Shown: piece after piece, positions 55,800 to 64,000 of the stretch
Position numbering within the stretch: the stretch's first letter is position 1
Layout of the letters: each line of letters begins with the position of its first letter
Assembly (NCBI GenBank): GCA_963969595.1
Contig: OZ018416.1
Location: forward strand, 23,452,065-23,516,064
Direction: 5' to 3'
DNA from: Neckera pumila
Taxonomy: Eukaryota; Streptophyta; Bryopsida; Hypnales; Neckeraceae
DNA: 64,000 bases
The notes under the pieces: generated by a model
Databases searched by the model: none
Seen by the model: only the letters and a program-made list of their open reading frames with translations
Told to the model about the DNA's origin: nothing
Translations under genes and position numbers: made by a program

Positions 55800-58700
55800 T
55801 CAGATGAACATTTTTAATTCCGGCCTGCTGTAGATATTCTCCGATTCGTCTTCCAAAACCGGGTATGCCGATACTAAACCATCTTGTGCACCGATATAAA
55901 GCGAATTATAGATCTTCCAATAGACTTCTCGAACTTTTCTGGCAGGGTGAAATAGCCCTTGCAAGCAGTAATTCAACAAGATGGTAGGTCCCAAGGCCAC
56001 CCGCATGCCTTCAATGGCCTCCATAACTGCATTAATGACATGGGGAGATGTCTCGAAAATGTTGGGCCATAAAAAGTTCAGCAAGTGAATTAAAGCGTCC
56101 TCACACCCAAGTCCTGCAACTCCCAAAGCCATATGCTTCACAGCTGAAGCAGCTGTTTGCCTGTGAACGAGATCCCGATCCATCAACGCATCTTCCAACA
56201 GTGGGGTCACTGCATAGATGTAATCTTTTCCCATTTCCCCAATGTACTCGAATAAGAAGGAGAGTGACTTCAGAACGCCGTTCTGAACGTTCAACTCCGG
56301 GACCCGATACTCATTCATCAGTGCCGGGAGCACCGTGAAAGGAGAACAAGTTTCAGCCACGATGGCAATAGCCACAGTTGTACACACACGATTTTGCCTT
56401 TCCTGTACCTTCAAGTTGTTGAGCAACGTGGCCAATACGTCCTGGGGCCCAATAGCCTTAGCAATGTAACCGAAGGTATTCACAGTTGCACGCCGAATTC
56501 CCTTCTTATGAGCCTTGAGCATCTCCAGTAGTTCAAAGCAGATTCTCATCCATTCACGTGCAGGTACGAACTCAGCTCCTCTATCAGCAATTCGACCCAC
56601 CAAATCGATGCAGTTTTCTTGCACCTTCTCGTGCCTGTTCTTAAGAATAGGGGTTAGTCGAGGCAACAAATCTTTGATTGGTGGAGTCATTTTCGTCATA
56701 CCAATAACGTTCACAATTGCTTTCAACGCCCCTAGAATAGAACCAAGCACTTCTGGATATTCTTCACCTAAATATTCGTACAAGACCACCCCAAGATGCC
56801 CCATCAACTGTTCTTCGTGGCATTGCTTCATTACAACTGCAATACGAGAAATAAGATCAGCCGCCTGCTGCCGCACTTTAGCGCTCTTATTGTTAAGCCG
56901 CCACTTGATGGTTCCACAAATTTGTGGCAAGTAGGGTTTAACTCTCTGTCCCAGGGCATTAACAACTGTGCCGAAACCATTGAGCATCACATTCGCATCA
57001 TCGCTCGTCTGCTCCTGGAAAGCATACAAAATGCCATCGATTAATAGCTCCTCGAGTCGAGCATCGATATCTGAAGCTCCCAGATTGGCAACCACTTTCT
57101 CAATCGTTTCCATAACCATTCGACGATATGGTTCACTCTCATCCTTCAGATCCTCCACCACTCTCCCAACGATATCCGCAACACCCACTTTGACGGCGAT
57201 TTCAACGGTGGTATCGACCAGCTGCCTGTAGTTTCTGCGATCAAGAGCCATTCTTCGGACCCAGAAGTTGCGGAAAAACTCAGGAAGAATCTCCTGTCTA
57301 ATATAATTTGCTTCCACTCCCTCTGTACTCACACACTGTTTGACGACCTTTAACACAATCTTCTTCATTTCTTCGTCGGGAGACTGAAACTCCCTAATCA
57401 AAATAAACATCACTTCCTTGGTGTAGTAGCTGGCGTACATTGCATCCATGAGCGGAATAATGAATCCGATTGCTTTCAAAAACGCTGCCAACACCTTCCC
57501 CCTGTGAGACCGAATTCCTTTCCAAAGTGGCTTCAACACGGAATCGAAGCTCTCAATACCGTAGGGAGCTGCCGCTTCGGCAAGGGCAGCAAGAGACAAT
57601 GCTGTGATGGTCCGAACCTTTTGGTTCTCATCACTCAAACCATGCTCGATAATTTCCACCAGTGACTTCAAATGAGGAAGCACGGCACACCCCATAAGAA
57701 TAGCGATCTGCTGCACGATTTTTATACCTGTGTGTCGGGCCTGCCAAGACTTCTTACTCTGACACACAGCTTTCAAAAAAGGCAGCAGCGCAGGAATTCC
57801 CAGCGCAGAAGCCACCACACTGAAAGCCCTCGCGGTGGTGTTTCTCACGTACTCATCGATATTATCAATGTCAGGCCTCATTGCGGCGATCATGGTGGCT
57901 AATCCAGCGGCTTTACTTAAATTAGAAATAATCTCCCGACCTTCCACACGAGCATAATAGTCTTCATCAATAAGAAGTGGCTCAATAACCACAAGGATCT
58001 TGTGCACGAAAGGCCTCACCAACTCGTCCAATTTGTATAGTACTCTGTCAATGACCTTCACAAGCAGATGTCGCTCCTGATCCTCAAGAGTAGGAGACAT
58101 AAGCAAAGGTAGAATCTGGTTGAACAAAGGCCCAGCACCAAACTCTCTTGCTTTATCAGTCAGCTGCCGCAACGACGTTTTCCTCTGAGGCGGGGTCCCA
58201 TTTTTCACCTTCAGCAAAAGCTTCATAATTTTCCGCTCCTTGCTTTCCTCTGCGCTCATCTCCTCTTCCTCTTTCTCACTCAACAAGGCTCCAAAGTACT
58301 GATAGTCCTCGGGCTTCAAGAATGGCAATCCTCCAGCAGCCTCTTTCGGAACATCATATTGTTGCGTTCGGTCTTCCTCGGGGATTGCGTACAGCGGAGT
58401 CCCACCCATAGGAGTTGGCGTAGCCAGGAGCTTCCGGGCGGGAGTTCGAATGGGCACATAAGAGGCAGGAGGCTCTAGAATCTTGTAGCCTTCCATAGGA
58501 AACATGGCCTCCAACTCCTCATCCATCAAAGGCCTATTCCTCTCCTCAATGTCCTTCTCCCAACGCAACATATTGTACTGCTCAGGCGTCATGGGCCCCC
58601 GAAGCGCAATTTGACCTGGTGTTGGGGTGGCGAGCTCGACACCACCCATTGGTGTTACACCAGGAGTGAACATCGATGGTGTGGCCCCTGGCAAAGGCGT

Positions 58701-59678
58701 AGCACTCCCCATCGTTGCAGGCGTCTCATCCCATCGAGATCGCTGCTTCTTCGGAGTAGGAGTAGCCATACCTGCGAGCTTAGGAGTTGCATCCCACGTC
58801 ATACCTGCTGGTGTCGCGCCTGGCGTCGCGCCTGCGCCCGGCGTTGCATCTGCATCAGATGCTCGCCCTGGTGTGGGCGTTTCGTCCCATCGATTACGCC
58901 TAGAAGCCGCCATGGGAGTAGCATCCAGACTCGTGCGCCCTGGAGTCGGTGTGGCATCCCATCTACTAGGACCGGGCGTCGCATCAGGGCCATCCCACTC
59001 CGAAGAAGTTTTTGGCTTCTTCGGCTCCTCCTGCTCTTGATTTTGATCCCACCGATTCCTTCTCTTAGCCCCTGAAGTCGGTGCAGGTGCTGGTACAGCA
59101 GGTGCCGGTGGAGCTTTAATTGATGCCTGCTGAGCTTTCGTAGGTGCCATTGATTCCTCATGAGTACGTCTCTCCGCCTCCTCCTCCTTCTTCTTCTTGA
59201 TTGCCTTCAAAGTCTCCTCTCTGGCTCTCCTCGAATGCTCCTCCTTCATAACATCCGCATACGTCCGGACCCGCTCGTCCGGCGTCACGTCCCCCATAGC
59301 GAATGCATCGTTCCGTTCCGGTGAAATTATTCGATTCAGTCGCTGCCGCCGATAATCATCCTCCCTGTCAATAATCCGCGACGGCTTCTTGAAACCAATC
59401 CCATCATCAATTACTTCACCACGGGGAATATCATTCATGATATTCTTCGGCGCCGTGTAAGAAGAGAGCTTTTTCGATAATTCCCTATCCGTCGCATCCT
59501 GCGGTTCCTCATCGTCATCATTCAGCGCAATAGAGCGCTCATAACCTTCAAACCTGTTCGACGCCCCGTACAAATCTCTATCAAAGCTCAGCGACGTCAC
59601 TTGCGCTAGCTCCGCTTCATGCTTCCGCCTCTCCTCCTGCACCTTAGCGATCTCCCGGTCCGTCGCCTCGACATCCAT
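55800..59678 (-). CDS. SF3B1: Splicing factor 3B subunit 1 (SF3b155/SAP155)
   Basis: This is the largest subunit of the SF3b complex of the U2 snRNP. It clamps the branch-point helix in the nucleus during prespliceosome formation. The frame is uninterrupted for 1,292 codons from ATG 59678 ([17 protein letters not shown]) to TGA, close to the family's usual length of about 1,300. The longer frame opens with TTG and is not chosen. Residues 1-200 are charged and include [17 protein letters not shown]. About 200-340 carry repeated RWDETP and TPG motifs, the U2AF-homology ligand and phosphorylation region. From about 470 to the end are HEAT repeats, with near-invariant blocks such as [34 protein letters not shown] and [18 protein letters not shown]. 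There is no intron, as in Arabidopsis. GC content is visibly higher than in the surroundings. Confidence 0.97.
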   Translation of the reverse strand: MDVEATDREIAKVQEERRKHEAELAQVTSLSFDRDLYGASNRFEGYERSIALNDDDEEPQDATDRELSKKLSSYTAPKNIMNDIPRGEVIDDGIGFKKPSRIIDREDDYRRQRLNRIISPERNDAFAMGDVTPDERVRTYADVMKEEHSRRAREETLKAIKKKKEEEAERRTHEESMAPTKAQQASIKAPPAPAVPAPAPTSGAKRRNRWDQNQEQEEPKKPKTSSEWDGPDATPGPSRWDATPTPGRTSLDATPMAASRRNRWDETPTPGRASDADATPGAGATPGATPAGMTWDATPKLAGMATPTPKKQRSRWDETPATMGSATPLPGATPSMFTPGVTPMGGVELATPTPGQIALRGPMTPEQYNMLRWEKDIEERNRPLMDEELEAMFPMEGYKILEPPASYVPIRTPARKLLATPTPMGGTPLYAIPEEDRTQQYDVPKEAAGGLPFLKPEDYQYFGALLSEKEEEEMSAEESKERKIMKLLLKVKNGTPPQRKTSLRQLTDKAREFGAGPLFNQILPLLMSPTLEDQERHLLVKVIDRVLYKLDELVRPFVHKILVVIEPLLIDEDYYARVEGREIISNLSKAAGLATMIAAMRPDIDNIDEYVRNTTARAFSVVASALGIPALLPFLKAVCQSKKSWQARHTGIKIVQQIAILMGCAVLPHLKSLVEIIEHGLSDENQKVRTITALSLAALAEAAAPYGIESFDSVLKPLWKGIRSHRGKVLAAFLKAIGFIIPLMDAMYASYYTKEVMFILIREFQSPDEEMKKIVLKVVKQCVSTEGVEANYIRQEILPEFFRNFWVRRMALDRRNYRQLVDTTVEIAVKVGVADIVGRVVEDLKDESEPYRRMVMETIEKVVANLGASDIDARLEELLIDGILYAFQEQTSDDANVMLNGFGTVVNALGQRVKPYLPQICGTIKWRLNNKSAKVRQQAADLISRIAVVMKQCHEEQLMGHLGVVLYEYLGEEYPEVLGSILGALKAIVNVIGMTKMTPPIKDLLPRLTPILKNRHEKVQENCIDLVGRIADRGAEFVPAREWMRICFELLEMLKAHKKGIRRATVNTFGYIAKAIGPQDVLATLLNNLKVQERQNRVCTTVAIAIVAETCSPFTVLPALMNEYRVPELNVQNGVLKSLSFLFEYIGEMGKDYIYAVTPLLEDALMDRDLVHRQTAASAVKHMALGVAGLGCEDALIHLLNFLWPNIFETSPHVINAVMEAIEGMRVALGPTILLNYCLQGLFHPARKVREVYWKIYNSLYIGAQDGLVSAYPVLEDESENIYSRPELKMFI

Positions 59679-59704
59679 CTTTGCTCCCAAACCCTACGCC
59701 CCTC

Positions 59705-59834
59705 AAACCCTAAAATTCACTCCACCTCGTAACCACGAACTCCCTAGCAACAAAATCTCCAGCCCCGCGGTTGTTCTATTCACAAAACATGTTACTTCTC
59801 CAAGCCGCACCTCAAATCGAAACGCAAACCCTAG
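59705..59834. promoter_or_regulatory. Two telobox motifs in the SF3B1 5' flank
   Basis: AAACCCTAA lies at 59705-59713 and AAACCCTAG at 59826-59834, within 160 bp upstream of the SF3B1 start codon. Teloboxes are common near transcription starts of plant housekeeping and translation-related genes. No TATA box was obvious. Confidence 0.55.
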
Positions 59835-60100
59835 TTGCCCTTCAACTCTGCAAACGCAGACTCTCCCCGTTTTCTCTCAAAATTGTCCCCCAAAAAACAG
59901 CGAAAAATATTTCAATGAACAGCAGTGGAGTAGCTGCCTCCCTCCGCAACGGCAACAAGGCACCCAAATCGGAACGGAGCTGCAACGATGTTTTGATTTC
60001 CTTCGCAGGCGCAAAGCTTGCGGCTCAAGACAAATTCGTCAACGGCCCCTCCAACCTAGCCATTTGCCCACCTTGGCGAAGTAAGACGAAGACGTTCTAA
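59771..60100 (+). CDS. Possible first exon of a divergent gene, or 5' leader sequence
   Basis: An open frame of 109 codons starts about 90 bp from SF3B1 in head-to-head orientation. Its first 50 residues are rich in Leu, Ser, Lys and Arg and poor in acidic residues, like an organelle transit peptide. No domain is recognised. A dispersed repeat begins at 60165, so any further exon would be separated or destroyed. It may simply be GC-rich leader DNA of SF3B1. Confidence 0.25.
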   Translation: MFYSQNMLLLQAAPQIETQTLVALQLCKRRLSPFSLKIVPQKTAKNISMNSSGVAASLRNGNKAPKSERSCNDVLISFAGAKLAAQDKFVNGPSNLAICPPWRSKTKTF

Positions 60101-60164
60101 TGTTGGAGAACGTTCAAAAGAGTTCTCAAAGAACGTGTTGAATACGTTTGATTTCGTTGGAATC

Positions 60165-60509
60165 AATACCTTAAATGAGCCTGTTTGTTTGTTTTGTTTT
60201 GTTTGTAGCGTGGACAACTTCCTGACCGTGCGTCCCCCGGCCGCGTGCTTGGTACCGTCGGAAAGCTCTCGCCGAGGAGGGGTGCACCGGCTTGGTTTCG
60301 TGGCGTTTGGAGCGGTGGTGCAAAAGTTATTGAATTTCAAAGTATTTATTGATTAAAAAATTAGAAAATTACTTTTACTTTGATTTTGGTGGCGTTCTTG
60401 GTACTGGGAGTGGAACCGGGAGTAGAACTGGGAGTAGAATCGGAAGTAGAACCAAGAGTGGAACCGAGAGTAGATGAAAATTGGGCCAACGGCACAGGGT
60501 CACACTAGT
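60165..60509. mobile_element. Dispersed repeat, copy 2 (sister of 21425-21830)
   Basis: From AATACCTTAAATGAG to CACACTAGT it matches copy 1 with few substitutions, but has only about two to three TTTG units. It sits just beyond the SF3B1 promoter. Confidence 0.65.
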
Positions 60510-63500
60510 TTTTTTATGAATATTAATTAAAATTATATTTTTGTAATATAACCTATCAAATAAACTTTTCATGTCAGTTTATAAATTAATATTTCAAAGT
60601 TATTTCACAAATGTATATATTTTAGTGAAATGTTTATTATTGTAAAGACGATCTTTAAGCCAAAAATGATTGAGACAATATTTAGTGATACTAACTAAAG
60701 GTTTGTTCCCTTTTTTGTTTTCGGCTTTAGAGACCTTTGTCTACTTGTTTTTTAAAAAGCCTCGTTGGAGACAAGCTTTATTTGGGAAGTAATGTGACCT
60801 CCATTGTTAATCCTATTTCACACATATACCTTCATATAGCCGTGAGAAGATGTAAATTTGCAATGAAAGAATTGAACCATACTGAGGATGAAGGGACATT
60901 TGTAAAAAAATGGCAAAAGTCCCTAAAACACTTAAGTCAAGTTGCCTCAAAAATTTTATGGCTTTAATTTTTTGGCTTCAAAGCCCATCAATGATCACTC
61001 AATTGCACATTATTTTGGTCAATATATGAATCTTTGAAGGTCATCATGGTTTTGAACCATGTAAGGGTTAATCAAAAGAGCTAATTATTACAAGTGTCAT
61101 AGTTGGCGGCTAATTGAAATCAAATTCTTTTTTCTTAGAATCAATAGAAGTTATTTTTCTTTGAATTCTTGGAAAAACAACAACAAGAAAATTGTATTTA
61201 TTGCAAGCAATTAAATAAATAAATAATTTGGCTCTTGATAATAAGTGGTCCATGATACTTTGGTTTGATGCATGCTAGTATTTTCAATTGATGTAATCTA
61301 ACAAAAGGCCTAAGATATGTCATTTTGATTTGAATGTAATGAAAAATATATTTTTTGGTTCCAAATGTGTAATTTTAATCTTTGTAATCATACTACTAAA
61401 ATCACGACAACCTCTATAATATCACAATTCAATTTTGAATAATATTATAGAAATTCAATTGCTTTTGTAATAGCCATAGGATACTTTCTATTATATATTA
61501 TATATTCTTTTTGTGAAATATTTGAAAATCAAATGGATACTTCTAAATAAATTTCAAATAAATTTCTTAGACAACAAAATTCTAGACAAATTCCATGTCT
61601 TTTTAAAATGTGATATTAAAGAGCAAAGAAGCACCAACCGCTAGCATTGCTCTACATATTCAAATGTGAAGATTCTACTCACATTGTTCACTTGATTAAT
61701 TTATTCTTATTGCAATGTTTTCATCTTTGTAAAGGTTATTTTGTATAAATTATGATATAAAAATTTTCTTTAATTACTTTATACTTCTTTTTTAAGAATA
61801 TTGTATGAGGATGTCAATATTTTCATTTAAAGATTATATATACTTTGTTTATCTACATTCTATCACATGAAAAATTGATGAAAGTAATATATTTAATGTG
61901 TAGCAACGCAAGCGCCAATTGCTAGTAATTTATAAAATTCTTATTTATAAATTCACATTTTGCATTTGAAAAATATATATAAAAAGAAGAAAAAATAAAT
62001 CATATATAATATATATAGTGCAATATAACAAATTTGTAATGAAGGCATCCCAATTAGCATTTGAATATGATTTTTATTATTAAAAATATTTTCTATAGAA
62101 TATTATTTAATCCTATCTTATATATAACAAAGTAAAAACTACAATAAGTTACTTATCTAATCATTTAGGTTCTAAGAGTGCAATCCAAAAATAATCTATT
62201 TTTTAATACTTTAATCCTTGAAGGACTAGATCCATTGCAAAATAGTCAAACATCATATTGAGCTAAATTTTGCTTTTTAAATTGTATTAAAACATCAATC
62301 TTATATTTTAATTAAGTGCTATTATGAACTATCTATTATGGTGAAAACTTTCACTTTGAATCTTTCATGAAAATTTGTCATTGTTCTAATTTTGTAGTTA
62401 AAAGTGAAAATAAATTAGTAAATATAGTTAAAACAGTCCAATTTATATGAAACTATTTCAAAAGGTACAAGGGTAGCAATGGAAATTAGTGTAAAAAATT
62501 TTCAATGAACTTTCTTTAATACTCAAAAAACCTCTAGCAATGATGTTGAAGTCAAATTTTACTATCAAGCTAAATTTTTCCTACAATATAATTGGTATAA
62601 AAAACCTTGATAAATTTCATTTGTGAAAAAATATATTAAAGTTGATTTTTTTATAAATTTTGATGGAATAATTGAACAATTATATTTTTATGAAATAAAA
62701 GAATAGAATTAAAATTATCAATTATAATAAATATTAGAAAATTTTGGGATTTTTTACCATAAATGAATATTGGTATGTAAAATATAATTTTCTATTTATA
62801 TAATAAATAAATAAAAATATTAATAAAAGACAAATAGTATTTTGTAATTTGGATTATGACATTTGGAGCTTACAATTGCAATTATTTTTTCAATTTTTCA
62901 AAATTAAAAATATGGTCGAACTAAAAATTGTTAATTTGATTTTTTTGGCTAAAATCATACATAAAAATAAGTGTTTTTGAAAATTACAATCAAAGTTTAC
63001 CAAAGTGCATTCATTTTTGGAATGTGCAAACATTTAGGAATTAGCACATCCAAAATATTATTTTTGAGTCTAATTTAGCTTCAAAAATCTATTAGACACA
63101 AAAATTGTTATATTGTCCTAATTTTCTAAAACTATCTATATAAATACTTGAGCCTAGTTTCTAATTACTAAACTGCCTCAACTTTTACTTAGTCTTATTG
63201 GGAGGCAATCAAATCCTATTCCGTTACATTTTTGGATAGTATATGAATAATCAATGAAAACTTGAAATGCTAAAAATAAATGTAATTAATTTAAACCTAG
63301 GTTCTCATGTATGGAGGCTCTAAAATTTTTGACAAAATTTTGTCAAGGTCAATTTTCAGACATGTCACAAATAGAGGCAATTACCTTACTCCTTTCCATG
63401 TCTAGTTCTTTTTTGTAATTTATTTTGAATAAAATTTCTGTGAACAACAATATAAAAATATTTTGAAGGAACAATTGTTGATATTTCTTCTTTTTTAAGG

Positions 63501-64000
63501 AGATCACACATTTTTGACTAGCTTTCCATTTTTATAGGTTAGGCTGCTATTTTTTAGATGAAGTGTGGTATAGGTGACAACTCATGTAAAGCAAGACCAA
63601 TTCACGTAGAACAGGACCAATAGGAGCAGCAAAAATGTTTGGGAGGTGTACATTGAAAGCATACAATGATTGCATGTATATTGAAATCCATAATGATCAC
63701 TTATATTGATTTTGTAACTAGCCTACAGTTACAAATAGATTTGCCTTTATATTGAGAATTAGGCAAACAAAATCTTCACAAAAACAATTCATGGTAATGT
63801 TGTTTTTGAGGGAAAAAGGTAGATCAAAACTTATGAAATCCTTCTAAAATCTATTTCTCTGCACAAGGAAATTTTTTCTTCAACCTTCCCAATGCTTCAG
63901 ATAGGCTAAAATTGCTTAAGTGATAAAAAATGTCGAGTGATCATCTTCATAAGATAGAGGCACCTATTGTCAATATTTTAAGGGATTTTCCAGCAGATCA
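60510..64000. other. Very AT-rich region, no gene seen
   Basis: Low-complexity AT-rich DNA with poly(A) and poly(T) runs. One small open frame at 60737-60967 has no recognisable motif. No structural repeat or RNA gene was identified. Confidence 0.5.

Noticed and set aside
56048..59161. Several plus-strand and alternative-frame open frames within SF3B1
   Set aside because: They are shadows of the highly conserved SF3B1 coding sequence.

Overview
This is a plant nuclear genome window. It is AT-rich outside genes and packed with nested transposable elements. The one gene that is clearly intact is the splicing factor SF3B1 (55.8-59.7 kb, minus strand), a single uninterrupted frame of 1,292 codons, with telobox motifs in its 5' flank. 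The nested repeats, CACTA-type MITEs, telobox and signs of CHG-type decay fit a streptophyte. I cannot name the species; a non-flowering land plant or gymnosperm is only a guess.

Layout. A PIF/Harbinger transposase remnant lies at 0.5-0.8 kb. From 1.5 to 16.4 kb lies copy A (minus strand) of an unrecognised repeat family, here called X. It is split by an 11.1-kb non-autonomous hAT-like element (2361-13437) with an 8-bp target-site duplication. That element carries its own broken gene, two CCGACCGAAAA minisatellites, a 2.2-kb array of inverted-repeat units, a 35-bp GC-rich tandem and three younger inserts of a 0.93-kb TTAA-flanked family. From 16.4 to 22 kb there are no genes, only tandem repeats and a dispersed repeat with a (TTTG)n expansion. 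A broken gene pair lies at 22.6-26.5 kb: coiled coil plus RING-H2-like protein, then a Ser/Lys-rich tail. A second, inverted copy of the pair lies at 45.3-49.3 kb. A decayed DDE-type transposase gene with a recognisable phase-0 intron occupies 29.0-32.1 kb. Family X copies B (33-35.6 kb) and C (41.5-45.2 kb) follow. From 50 to 55.8 kb there are repeats and AT-rich sequence, and after 60.5 kb the window is very AT-rich with nothing recognisable.

Most interesting points. (1) Family X encodes a conserved unknown protein: a globular N-domain, a coiled coil and an acidic/basic tail. Three divergent copies are interrupted almost only by TAG codons, and one TAG sits at the same aligned position in A and C and one codon away in B. 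(2) Five copies of a 924-947 bp TTAA-flanked terminal-inverted-repeat element occur in the window. (3) Three CACTA-type foldback MITEs each have a 3-bp duplication. (4) The RING/tail gene pair occurs twice. (5) The composite hAT-like element has a satellite-like interior.

Calls rest on reading the sequence and hand translation. No database search was possible.
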